Shown in pieces: positions 42,159 to 50,473 of a DNA stretch of 64,000 bases. Position 1 is the first letter of the stretch. Each line of letters begins with the position of its first letter. The notes below the pieces were generated by a model. The model saw only the letters and a list, made by a program, of their open reading frames with translations, was not told where the DNA came from and searched no databases. The translations under genes and the position numbers were made by a program. Source of the stretch: JAJXZJ01 sp050012855 (GTDB lineage Bacteria > Verrucomicrobiota > Verrucomicrobiia > Limisphaerales > J093). Location of the stretch: the NCBI GenBank assembly GCA_050012855.1, contig JBEKGJ010000004.1:62001-126000 (forward strand). The letters are read 5' to 3'.

Positions 42159-43625
42159 TTAGAATTTGTGCGCCCCGTGGGCGCCCAGCAAGAACTCCAT
42201 CTGCAACCAGACGGATTGGGCATCGCCGAACAACGCGCCGTGGTCGTAGTTGAACTGCAGACGGACCTTGGAGAATTCGGAGGGATAGAAGGTCAACGCG
42301 GGCGAAACGCGTTCGCGCTCGCCGCGGAACACGTCCTGCGGATCATCCGCCCCCTTGTTGCCGTTGGCATATTCGCCCCGGAGGCCGGCGACCCAGCGCG
42401 GGTGGAAGCCCCACAGCACTTGCGAATAGAAGCCCCAATCATCAAGGGTCTCCGCCGGCAGCGGGACCGGGACGAGGGGATCGGCGCCGGCCTGGAACCG
42501 TTCGTACAGCGCCTCCGTTTGCCAGGAGACAAACGGAAAGCCGGCGGAGGCGTTTGCCGGCTTCCACTTCCAGTAGAGGTCGCCGCCGTAGATTTCGGTG
42601 CGCCGGTCGCTGCCGGTGTCATTCGGACCCAACGCCGCCGACGCGCCCACCACGAGCGTTTGCACGTCCGTCAGTTCAAAGGAAGAGGCGATCCGGGGCG
42701 TGAACAACAAATCACCCGGCCCCTCGAGCGTACGGTCCAGCGTGGCCCGCCCGTGAAAGCGGGACACACCCAAGGCGTCGGCCTCGCCGGGGTTGCGGAA
42801 ACCAAAGGCGGTCGAGCCCTGCCCGTCGAACACCCCCAGGGATACCTCGGTGAAAAACGACAGCGGGACGAGCCAGGAACCCTGCACGCCGACGTTGCGC
42901 AAGCCATCGGGCCCGAACGCGCGGGTCAGGATGATCGGGGCGTCCACGAACGCCCACTGGTGGGGATGCTGCGCATTCTGCCGGCCGAAGTTGGCAAAGA
43001 ACTGGCCGGCCTTGACCTGCAGGTTCGCGGGCAGGGAGGAGGATTGCAGATAAGCTTCCTCCAATTCGACCTCGGTCTGGTTATTCTTGTCGAGCTTGAA
43101 GACAATGTTGGCGAAGCCCTTGAGGTAAGGGTCCACTGCCCCGTCGAGCGCGATCTCCGCGTTGCGCAACGAAAAGCCCCGTTTGATCGGGTCGTGATCG
43201 CCCAGCTCGAGCTGCGCCGACGGATCCTTGACCGTGGATCCGCCGACGTCCATCAGCGCATCGAAGCTCACGTTCATGTAGGCCGAGCCGGTGCGCGCCA
43301 GGGTCAGAGGCTGGGACGGCGACCACGCGGGTTGGGTCGGGACCACGGTGGCTGGGGGTGAGGCGGTGGCGACGGGCAGGGCCGCGGCGGCGACCGGCGC
43401 GTTCGTCCTCGTGGCTTCGAGCTGCTTTTTGAGGGCGTCAATCTGCGTCTGCTGTTCGCGGACGCGCCGCTCGAAGTCCTCGCGCATCGTGCGCTGCTGC
43501 TGCTCGAAGGTTTCCTGCATCTGCTTCAACTGTTGCGTGATCTGCTCCAGTTGATTTGTCTGCTGGGCCGACAGTGAAGCCACCGCCAGGCAAAGGGCAG
43601 AAGACCACCCCAAGAATCGGTTCAT
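42159..43625 (-). CDS. Outer-membrane porin-like protein of the metal-uptake operon
   Basis: 488 residues from the ATG at 43625, which gives a signal peptide (MNRFLGWSSALCLAVASLSA). A coiled-coil of about 45 residues follows (QLEQITQQLKQMQETFEQQQ...), then a Pro/Ala linker, then a long beta-rich region of alternating aromatic strands ending in a terminal Phe (GAHGAHKF), typical of outer-membrane barrels. I see no TonB plug. The coiled coil suggests a trimeric stalk as in some porins. Its place upstream of znuA/znuB-like genes suggests passage of metal or metal chelates. Confidence 0.8.
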   Translation of the reverse strand: MNRFLGWSSALCLAVASLSAQQTNQLEQITQQLKQMQETFEQQQRTMREDFERRVREQQTQIDALKKQLEATRTNAPVAAAALPVATASPPATVVPTQPAWSPSQPLTLARTGSAYMNVSFDALMDVGGSTVKDPSAQLELGDHDPIKRGFSLRNAEIALDGAVDPYLKGFANIVFKLDKNNQTEVELEEAYLQSSSLPANLQVKAGQFFANFGRQNAQHPHQWAFVDAPIILTRAFGPDGLRNVGVQGSWLVPLSFFTEVSLGVFDGQGSTAFGFRNPGEADALGVSRFHGRATLDRTLEGPGDLLFTPRIASSFELTDVQTLVVGASAALGPNDTGSDRRTEIYGGDLYWKWKPANASAGFPFVSWQTEALYERFQAGADPLVPVPLPAETLDDWGFYSQVLWGFHPRWVAGLRGEYANGNKGADDPQDVFRGERERVSPALTFYPSEFSKVRLQFNYDHGALFGDAQSVWLQMEFLLGAHGAHKF

Positions 43626-43750
43626 ACTCAAGTTTTTATCCAAGGCCCGCGCCCACGGGCTGGTTGCGCGGAACGGGTTTTCGACTCCACCATTCAACCG
43701 GAGGGAACGGCCATTGGCCGGGACTGTGCCGGGGAGTCAGGCGACACGCC

Positions 43751-44098
43751 CTAAGCCAGGGCCGTGGGGAGGAGTTGGCGGGCTGGCGGTGCCCGGCTGG
43801 GACCCAGGCGGCGATCGCGCGCGACGGTCGGCTGGCTGGCCCGCAGGCAGGCCCAACCGACGCACCAGAGCGCCGGCAGGAAGAAGAGCGAAACCGGACC
43901 GGCCACCATCACCTGTCCGGCCGCGAACGTGCTGATCAGGCACTCATGCCCCGGGCTCGAGGCGTCGGGATGGAGATACTGGTGAAGGCCCGGCGTCGAG
44001 AGGAACATCGCCAGGCAAAGCAGCAAGCTGAGGAGCAGACCCGCGAGAAGATTCAGTCCCTCGCGGCGTCGAATCAGACACACGGCTTTCCGCAGCAC
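43751..44098 (-). CDS. Small membrane protein with HPD...H-x-C motif
   Basis: 115 residues. Membrane segment LNLLAGLLLSLLLCLAMFL, then a periplasmic-looking loop HQYLHPDASSPGHECLIST, then a second hydrophobic segment VAGPVSLFFLPALWCVGWACL. Similar short proteins with a HxxxHxD...HxC loop occur in Verrucomicrobia; the His/Cys loop is a candidate metal site. It lies 125 bp upstream of the outer-membrane gene and could be the first gene of the metal-uptake set. The C-terminal 25 residues are polar. Confidence 0.65.
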   Translation of the reverse strand: MLRKAVCLIRRREGLNLLAGLLLSLLLCLAMFLSTPGLHQYLHPDASSPGHECLISTFAAGQVMVAGPVSLFFLPALWCVGWACLRASQPTVARDRRLGPSRAPPARQLLPTALA

Positions 44099-44149
44099 GT
44101 GGACATTCTGCCAGCGATTGGGACGGGGGACAAGCCCGGACTTTGAAGC

Positions 44150-44998
44150 TTATTTCAGCGGACTGCTCGAATGATCCTGCAGCCAGGCCACGTCCGGGTT
44201 GTCCGGGGAGGCCACGTTTAGCAGCAGGGTCTGGCTGGGGCCGATTTCGGGGATGGTACGCTGATCCCGCCAGTGCTTCATCTCGGCATGGCCGTCCGCG
44301 AACACGATGCCGGCGGCGCCGTTGTGATGGCTGGCCGGATAATCCACGATCTTGGCGGCCATCCACCGGTCCTTCAAATTGGTCTGGAACATGCCGTCGT
44401 TGATGCTGTCCTCGCGCTCGTCCATGAAGACCCAGGCGCGGGCGGGCGAAGGATCGGTGATCTCGTCGAGTTTGCGGAACACGCGGAATTCGTCCTGGCC
44501 GATCGGCGCCACGCCCACGTAGTTCATCCAGCAGTTCATGGAGATGCTGCGCACCCGCGCCATCAGTTTCCCATCAATCCACACGGTGCTGAGGTCGGCC
44601 GGGCAGTGGAAGGGCCCCTCCGATTTGACATAAATCCCCAACTGCGCATACCGGGGATCAAGCAGATAGAGCGTGTTCGTATTGTCGGGACTGCTGCTGA
44701 AATCGAGCCATCCGGAAACCCATTTGCCCAGGCCGGGGAACGACCCGCCGGTGACCGCCGGCAGATACTCCTCATGATCCCCGGCGTACATCGTCCAGGC
44801 GAGCTGGATTTGCTGGAGATTGTTCATGCAGAAGATGCCGCGCGCCTGGTTCCGGGACTTGACCAGCGCCGGCATCAGAAAGGACAGCACGAGCGCGATG
44901 ATCGCGACCACGGCCAGCATCTCGACGAGCGTGAACCCGTGCGACGACCTGCCTGCGGTCGCTGACCGCGAACTCGCTTTTAAAAAAGCCACCGGCAT
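44150..44998 (-). CDS. Type II secretion pseudopilin-like protein
   Basis: 282 residues from the ATG at 44998. The prepilin motif GFTLVEMLAVVAIIALVLSF begins about residue 21, so a type IV prepilin peptidase should cut before Phe. The rest is a soluble domain with CMNNLQQIQLAWTMYAGDHEEYLP and an end FADGHAEMKHW. Such proteins are very abundant in Verrucomicrobia and Planctomycetes and probably act in surface complexes. The frame begins at a TTG at 45028, but MPVAFLKASS is the likelier start. Confidence 0.88.
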   Translation of the reverse strand: MPVAFLKASSRSATAGRSSHGFTLVEMLAVVAIIALVLSFLMPALVKSRNQARGIFCMNNLQQIQLAWTMYAGDHEEYLPAVTGGSFPGLGKWVSGWLDFSSSPDNTNTLYLLDPRYAQLGIYVKSEGPFHCPADLSTVWIDGKLMARVRSISMNCWMNYVGVAPIGQDEFRVFRKLDEITDPSPARAWVFMDEREDSINDGMFQTNLKDRWMAAKIVDYPASHHNGAAGIVFADGHAEMKHWRDQRTIPEIGPSQTLLLNVASPDNPDVAWLQDHSSSPLK

Positions 44999-45028
44999 TG
45001 ACAACGTGCTGTTGGGTCTGCGAATCAA

Positions 45029-45056
45029 AATATAAAGGCGGAAAAAAAGAATGCAA
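45029..45056 (-). promoter_or_regulatory. Promoter of the pseudopilin gene
   Basis: On the minus strand TTGCAT (45051-45056), a T-rich 16-bp spacer, and TATATT (45029-45034). The start of transcription would be about 25 bp before the ATG at 44998. The -35 box matches that before ctaB. Confidence 0.5.
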
Positions 45057-45177
45057 GCCCGGAAAAGAGCCTGAAAAAAGCCCTAAAAATGGCCCGACCG
45101 GCAACCGGAGCCGTTCAGGCCTCGCTCACGGCGACCCCTGCCATTCAGTCGAGACGATGGTCCCACTGCCCGTCTCG

Positions 45178-45957
45178 TCAGCCTCCCGAACCGAGCCCGC
45201 GGAGCCAGCGCCAGATCGTGCCGAGGCGCAGCGTCTGGTACCGGGCCGTGATCCGTTTCAGCGCGAAGCAGTCGGTGGTCGCGGTGTTCACTCCTGGCTC
45301 GGTCGTGCAGGCGGTCGCATATCCTGCCTCGGCCACGAGGTCCCGCACCGCCGGGTTCCAGTCGCCGTAGGGATAACAGAAATGCCGCACTGGCTGGCCG
45401 ACGAGGTCTTCGAGCTGCTTCCGGCTGGCGCCGATTTCCTCGCGCGCCCGCGCCGGCGCCAGCCGCGTCAGGAACGGATGGGTAAGTGTGTGCGAGCCGA
45501 TGGCATGGCCCGCCGCCAGCCAGTCGCGCACCTGGGCGACGTCCATCAGGCGTTCCGGCGCCTCGCCTTCAGCCTGTTCCCAGTCGTTCATCTGCCCCAA
45601 CTGGCCGGCCACGAGGAATTCGATGGCCAGGAAGCCCGTCTCGGCCAGCGGCGTCAAGCCGTGACGCAGGACGTTTTCGAAGCCGTCGTCGAAGGTTAGT
45701 GCCAGCCGCCCCAGCGCGTTGTCAGCGCCGGTCACCACGTCGGCCAGATCGGTTGTGGCAAAGCCCGCGGCGCGCAATTCGCGGAGCTGCCGCAAGAACA
45801 GCTTCTGGCTCAGATAAAGCCCCTTCAGCCGAACCCGGCGCGGGCGCGGACCGAGCTTGTGGTAGGTCAACACCGGCACCCCGGCACGAAACAATTCACG
45901 GAAGGGCGCCAGCCGGGTGAAGTAGTGAGGCAGAACGGTGTGAGCCCGGGCGTTCAT
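45178..45957 (-). CDS. Polysaccharide deacetylase, NodB/CE4-like
   Basis: 259 residues. VPVLTYHKLG opens the fold; the catalytic motif is LTFDDGFENV, the metal motif SHTLTHP (H-x3-H type), then CYPYGDWNP and DLVAEAGYATACTTEPG. Such enzymes deacetylate N-acetylated sugars in surface polysaccharide. The ATG at 45957 was chosen; an ORF extends to 46026. It ends the minus-strand polysaccharide genes at the left of the cluster. The next gene upstream overlaps it by 4 bp if real. Confidence 0.9.
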   Translation of the reverse strand: MNARAHTVLPHYFTRLAPFRELFRAGVPVLTYHKLGPRPRRVRLKGLYLSQKLFLRQLRELRAAGFATTDLADVVTGADNALGRLALTFDDGFENVLRHGLTPLAETGFLAIEFLVAGQLGQMNDWEQAEGEAPERLMDVAQVRDWLAAGHAIGSHTLTHPFLTRLAPARAREEIGASRKQLEDLVGQPVRHFCYPYGDWNPAVRDLVAEAGYATACTTEPGVNTATTDCFALKRITARYQTLRLGTIWRWLRGLGSGG

Positions 45958-46295
45958 CGAAACCGCCGTTTCAGGGCGAACCGCCGGCAACGCACCGGCG
46001 TATCGAGCCAGCCGGCTTCGAACCACCGCAGGTGTTCCGCCAGACCCGTCAGGGTGAAGGGAACTGGGCCAACGAGCTGAAGGATCCGGCGGCCGGACCG
46101 TTCGCTACGGAGCCGTCCGCGCTTGGCGGACAGCCGTTCTGCCAGAATGCAGCGCCAACCCTGCTGCTCCGAAAGCCGCGTCTGGTCCGACGGCGACGGA
46201 TGGTGCGTCCGCGTTTCGACGAGGAGGCCTTCGCGCTGGCGACTGAAATGGCGCCCTCGCTGCCCATGTTCGCCGGACTGGGGATCGGACATCAT
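45954..46295 (-). CDS. Possible small protein overlapping the deacetylase gene
   Basis: 113 residues with no recognised family. The only support is the ATGA overlap with the deacetylase start and a C-terminus (LAEHLRWFEAGWLDTPVRCR) that looks protein-like. No Shine-Dalgarno sequence, and the N-terminal half is Arg/Ser-rich. It may be a fragment of a decayed gene. Confidence 0.3.
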   Translation of the reverse strand: MMSDPQSGEHGQRGRHFSRQREGLLVETRTHHPSPSDQTRLSEQQGWRCILAERLSAKRGRLRSERSGRRILQLVGPVPFTLTGLAEHLRWFEAGWLDTPVRCRRFALKRRFR

Positions 46296-46678
46296 GCGTG
46301 CGAGGGGAGATGATTCGGGAAGCGCATCGGCTTGGCAAGGCCCATTAGCCGGGCGGCAACCCTTCGAGGAACACGGCCACCGCCGCCGCCGGCCGGAGCG
46401 CGGAGGGCAGCGCGGCCCGGCGTTCTCGCGCGGGAATCCGACGGCGCGAAAGCGTCCTCCAGCGCGTGGCGGTCGCACCAGCAGCCGCGTTTTTCCCAGC
46501 ATCTCTCGAGGTCGCCCGCTGGCGGGATGCGTCAATGATGGTTTTCCGTGGGGCCAAAGCCACGCCCGTCCCAGCGGCAACGGACGCCGGCTGAGAAACC
46601 GATTCGGCAGGGCGAGCAAGCGCAGGTTGGACCGAGCGGCCGGGCATGTGGCCGACTGAGCAGGGCCAACACCCGTCT
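46296..46678. other. Gap without a convincing gene
   Basis: Frames on both strands read as Arg/Ala/Pro-rich and match no family. It may contain the remains of a gene lost between the deacetylase and rfbD. Confidence 0.4.
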
Positions 46679-47524
46679 TCAGAAAGGCTGGAACGGGCGG
46701 GGAGCGAAACCCAGTGCGCGGATTCGGGCGATGCGCAACCCGCCGTGTCGCGGGCGGGCGGCCTTTTGCCCGAGCTGATGGCTGGGCACGGGTTTGATCA
46801 AGCCGGCATCAAGCCCGTAGCCCTGGGCGACCTGCCGGGCGAAGTCCGACCGCCGCAAGTCCGGATCAGGACCGGCAACATTCCAGATGCCGCAGGCTTC
46901 GCGTTGCAGCAAAGCCAGCGTGATGGCGGCGAGATCCTCCGCGTGGGTGGCATTCCCAAACTGGTCGTCCGGCACAAGCAGGGCCTGCCCCTGAAGCAAC
47001 ACCCGGCGCACCTGATAAACAAAGTTCTTCTCCTGCGACTCCGGCCCATACACCCCCATGGTCCGGATGATGCAGGCGCGACCGGCCGTCGCCGCAGTCA
47101 CAGCCTGCTCGCCCGCCAGCTTGGATCGGCCATACACCGAGAGCGGACGGGGGATGCCATCCTCGCCATAAGGACCCTCCGCGCCGTCGAAGACATAGCT
47201 GGTGGAAAAATAGACGAACCGCGCACCCATTGCGGTCGAGACTTGCGCCAAACGCGCGGGCTGCAGCACGTTCTCGCGCCATGCCCGCTCGGGGTCCTCC
47301 TCACAACCGTCCACCCAGGTCCAACCACTACAACATACCAGCACCTCGGGGGCGAACCGCTCGACCACCCTCGGCCAGGTCGCCTCCTCGTCCAGACAGA
47401 GGGGCACCAGCCCGTCCAGACGCTGCCGGCAGGAAGTGCCGAGGGTTTCGTGACCTTGACGGCGGCCGAGGCACAGCACATGGTGACCGACCAAACCGGA
47501 GGCACCGAGGATCAACAGTCTCAT
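46679..47524 (-). CDS. rfbD: dTDP-4-dehydrorhamnose reductase
   Basis: 281 residues. Last step of dTDP-L-rhamnose synthesis. Rossmann motif GASGLVGHHVL at residues 7-17, SGWTWVDGCEEDPERAWRENV, the catalytic Thr/Ser and YxxxK in FSTSYVFDG and SVYGRSKLAGE, and GIWNVAGPD. The nucleotide-sugar product feeds O-antigen assembly. It overlaps rfbC by 4 bp. Confidence 0.9.
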   Translation of the reverse strand: MRLLILGASGLVGHHVLCLGRRQGHETLGTSCRQRLDGLVPLCLDEEATWPRVVERFAPEVLVCCSGWTWVDGCEEDPERAWRENVLQPARLAQVSTAMGARFVYFSTSYVFDGAEGPYGEDGIPRPLSVYGRSKLAGEQAVTAATAGRACIIRTMGVYGPESQEKNFVYQVRRVLLQGQALLVPDDQFGNATHAEDLAAITLALLQREACGIWNVAGPDPDLRRSDFARQVAQGYGLDAGLIKPVPSHQLGQKAARPRHGGLRIARIRALGFAPRPFQPF

Positions 47525-48063
47525 GCCGGCGGGAAGGGGGTGGTGAAGGTCTGCAACCGAGGCAAGGTACGATCGCGGGCCGAGATGACCGCGCTGTCCA
47601 CAGGCCAGTCGAAGCCGAAACTATCCCAGCGGATGCCGGCATCGTGTTCCGGGTGATGCGTCGCGGAGACGGCATATACCACGATGGAACCGGCCGTCCG
47701 GCTGAGGAACCCGTGCGCGCAGCCCGGAGGAATCCACAAGCCGCGGGACCCGCCCTCCTCGAGTTCAAACGTGGCAAAACGGCCGAAGCCCGCCCCCGGC
47801 CGCACATCCACGACCACATCCAGGATTTGCCCGGCCAGGCAGAACACAAGCTTGGTGTAATGGTAAGGCGGGGACTGAAAATGCATCCCGCGCAACACCC
47901 CGCGTTCGGAAACGGAACAGAATATTTCCGCCGCCACGAAGGGTGTGCCCGCTGCTTCGGCGAGTTCGCTATGGTAAAGCTTGTGAAACAACCCTCGCTC
48001 GTCCACGACCCGCTTGGTTTCGATCAAGTGCAGTCCCGGTAATGGCGTAGGGCGGAGTCTCAT
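47521..48063 (-). CDS. rfbC: dTDP-4-dehydrorhamnose 3,5-epimerase
   Basis: 180 residues, a cupin-type dimer. Third step of dTDP-L-rhamnose synthesis. RVVDERGLFHKLYH, SVSERGVLRGMHFQSPP (catalytic His), DVVVDVRPGAGFGRF, PPGCAHGFLS and a Tyr in VYAVSATHHPEHD. First gene of the rfbC-rfbD pair. The rfbA and rfbB genes of the pathway are not in the window. Confidence 0.93.
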   Translation of the reverse strand: MRLRPTPLPGLHLIETKRVVDERGLFHKLYHSELAEAAGTPFVAAEIFCSVSERGVLRGMHFQSPPYHYTKLVFCLAGQILDVVVDVRPGAGFGRFATFELEEGGSRGLWIPPGCAHGFLSRTAGSIVVYAVSATHHPEHDAGIRWDSFGFDWPVDSAVISARDRTLPRLQTFTTPFPPA

Positions 48064-48412
48064 GGCTTGTCACGCTGGTCGGTATCGCACGGCGGCATTG
48101 GATCGCGATTCGTGCCCCGGCCCCGACGGCGCTCGAAAGTCGTTTCCGCGCCCGCCACCGGCTTCAGCACAGGAATGCTGCATACCTGAAAACTCCCGCC
48201 GAGCCAAGCGCCATTGCGCCCCGCAAAAAAGAGTTCGCGAAACTCGCCGCGGCCGGTTACCGTCCGCCTGCCTCAGAAAGCAGGCACCCGGGGCGATGAG
48301 CCGCAGGCGATCTCCCCCCGGTCCAAGGATCGGCAAGTTGTGGGCCTCGACCACCGGTTCGAGGCCCGGCACGAAGCCAGGCGTGCCCAGGCACCGGCCA
48401 GTGACACGAACC
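48064..48412. other. Divergent gap between rfbC and glycosyltransferase gene
   Basis: Holds the promoters of two divergent units presumably. An ORF of 114 codons on the minus strand (48070-48414) shares its start with the opposite gene; I consider it chance. No clear boxes found. Confidence 0.35.
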
Positions 48413-49609
48413 ATGAGTGCTTCCCCTCGTCCGCGACTGCTCTACCTCGGGTTCTTGGTTCCGCCGCAAACCGAGGCGAAGTTCCCGCTGACCAATCCCG
48501 CGGGGCAACGCTTTGAGAAGGCGTTTCTGCGTGGTTTGTCCCGGTTTTTCGACATTCGCCAGGTCACGCTGCTCGCCCGCGGGATGGCGCGGGAGGCGCC
48601 CGGGCCAGAGCCTTGGTGGGAAGGCTGGGAAGGGTTGAGCGAGACCGGCTCCACCTTCTTTCACCAATGGCAGTCGCTGCGCCGGCTTCGGCAGCACTGG
48701 AATCGCCTCGGCCGCGCCGGGTGGCGGCCGGACGTGGTGGTATGCTACAACCTGACTCCCATCTACAACGCCTTCTTGCGCTCGCTGGCGAGAGCCGACC
48801 CCGCCTCACGGCGGGTCTGTCTCATGACCGATTCGACCTGGCTGGGCCGCCGCATGCCGTTGGGCAAGCGGGTGCGATACGCCTTCAAGCCATTCCAAGT
48901 CAACGACGCCAGCATGATTCCCCGGCTCGACGCCGTCATCGCCGTCAGCCACGCCACCGTCCAGCGGTTCCAGAGTGACGGCAAACCCTGCCTGTGGATG
49001 CCGGGCGGTTGCGATGGGGAGGCCGTGCTGCCCATCCGGATCGCCGAGCATTCCGGCCCGATCGTTTTCGGCTATTACGGCGCACTGGGCGACCACGCGG
49101 GCGCCGAGGAGTTGATCCTGGCCCACCAGCGGTCGGCCGGCGACTCGCTGCTCCGGGTGTGCGGGTATGGCAAGAAGACGCCGGTACTCCGCGAACTGGT
49201 GGCGCGCGATCCACGGCAGGAACTCCGGCCGCTGCCGGCCACCCCGCACGCCTCCGTCGCCTTTGGCAACACCTGCGATGTGTTGGTGAATCCGCGGCCC
49301 GCCTCTCATGGCAATGAAAACACGCTTCCTTCGAAGATCTTTTCTTACGTGGAAAGCGGAGCCGCCATCCTGTCCACCACGCTGGGTGGCGTGGACGCGC
49401 TCCTGGGCGAAACCGCCGCCTACGCGGATGCCGCACGCCTGATCGAGTCATTGTCCGGGCAGATCGGCGTCCTGGGTCAGGCCGGCCGGGAGGCCTTGCG
49501 GGATCGCGCCGAGGGCTGCCGCCGTCGGGTCTTGCGTGACTACACTTGGGAAGAGCAGACGCGCCGGGCAGCGGAGTTCGTTCTCGAGGGCCTTCGTCCT
49601 TCCACTTGA
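48413..49609 (+). CDS. Glycosyltransferase, GT4-like
   Basis: 398 residues. LLYLGFLVPPQTEAKFPLTN opens the first Rossmann half; AVIAVSHATVQRFQ and LWMPGGCDGEAVLP are followed by a C-terminal half with VFGYYGALGDHAGAEEL, LRVCGYG, FGNTCDVLVNPRP and LPSKIFSYVESGAAIL, the donor-sugar site of GT-B retaining enzymes. ATG at 48413. The only plus-strand gene between rfbC and the first GT9 gene. Confidence 0.85.
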   Translation: MSASPRPRLLYLGFLVPPQTEAKFPLTNPAGQRFEKAFLRGLSRFFDIRQVTLLARGMAREAPGPEPWWEGWEGLSETGSTFFHQWQSLRRLRQHWNRLGRAGWRPDVVVCYNLTPIYNAFLRSLARADPASRRVCLMTDSTWLGRRMPLGKRVRYAFKPFQVNDASMIPRLDAVIAVSHATVQRFQSDGKPCLWMPGGCDGEAVLPIRIAEHSGPIVFGYYGALGDHAGAEELILAHQRSAGDSLLRVCGYGKKTPVLRELVARDPRQELRPLPATPHASVAFGNTCDVLVNPRPASHGNENTLPSKIFSYVESGAAILSTTLGGVDALLGETAAYADAARLIESLSGQIGVLGQAGREALRDRAEGCRRRVLRDYTWEEQTRRAAEFVLEGLRPST

Positions 49610-49819
49610 GCGCCCGCCGGAACCGGCGCCTGGCCAACTGCGCCGCCGGCCCAGCGCGAACCGTGGACGCACGGAGCGCGGGGAGCACGAGCGGACGAAC
49701 GGGTGGTGGATTGCGCCAGGTGGCGCACGCGGCGCCCCAGTTCACCCGCCCGGAACTGGCAGGCCGGGCTTCCGGTTGAAAGCGGGAGGCCGAGACGGGG
49801 CATTTCCTTCCCGGCAGCT

Positions 49820-50473
49820 TCAGAACTTCAGGACCGTCCAGACCGTGTCGCATTCCAGTTTTCGATAAACCTGGTAACCCTGTTCCCGCAGGTACGCGGA
49901 CTTGAGTTCGTCGTTCACATAGTTCTCGGTGATGATCACGCGCGGCCGGAAGCGGGAAAGATTCAAGCCCCGGATCACCCGGTAGTCGTGTCCCTCGGTA
50001 TCCACCGAAAGCAGGCCGAACTCTTTGGAAACACCTTGTTGCTCGAGCAGCGTTTCCAGAGTCGCCACCTGGACGGTGATCGTTCGGGCGACAGTGCGGT
50101 CGGCAGGTGGATGCGGTTCGTCGCTGGACAAGACCGACTGGCTGCCTCCCTCATCCGCGGCAAACAGGTTCAACACCATTTCACCGGGGTGGTCGCTACA
50201 GGCCAGGTTGAGCAGGGTGACACGGGGGTTGTTCGCATGAAGCTGCCGGGCCTTCGCAAAGGCCCCGGGATGAGGCTCGATCAGAATTGCCCGCCAACCC
50301 CGCTTGATGAAGGGATAGGAATTGGAACTGTAAAACCCGTCGTTCGCGCCAACATCAATCACGACCCGCTCGACCGCACGCTGACCCAACAAGAGAGATT
50401 GCAGGGTCGTGAACTGACCGTGCCAGGTGGTGTCGTGGATCAGGATGTATCTCAACCAGTGCTTGAGCTTCAT
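49820..50473 (-). CDS. FkbM-family methyltransferase
   Basis: 217 residues. SAM-binding VVIDVGANDGFYSSN, ILIEPHPGAFAKARQLHA and LSVDTEGHDYRVIRGL give a FkbM fold, which O-methylates sugars or polyketides. Here a sugar of the surface polysaccharide is the likely target. It is the last gene of a minus-strand run and overlaps the preceding GT4 by 4 bp. Confidence 0.9.
   Translation of the reverse strand: MKLKHWLRYILIHDTTWHGQFTTLQSLLLGQRAVERVVIDVGANDGFYSSNSYPFIKRGWRAILIEPHPGAFAKARQLHANNPRVTLLNLACSDHPGEMVLNLFAADEGGSQSVLSSDEPHPPADRTVARTITVQVATLETLLEQQGVSKEFGLLSVDTEGHDYRVIRGLNLSRFRPRVIITENYVNDELKSAYLREQGYQVYRKLECDTVWTVLKF

Noticed and set aside
42168..43361. 397-codon plus-strand ORF
   Set aside because: Antisense to the porin-like gene, with no motifs; the porin frame has a signal peptide and barrel-type end.
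48070..48414. 114-codon minus-strand ORF opposite the GT4-like gene
   Set aside because: It starts on the same bases as the opposite gene and matches no family; I treat it as chance in GC-rich DNA.
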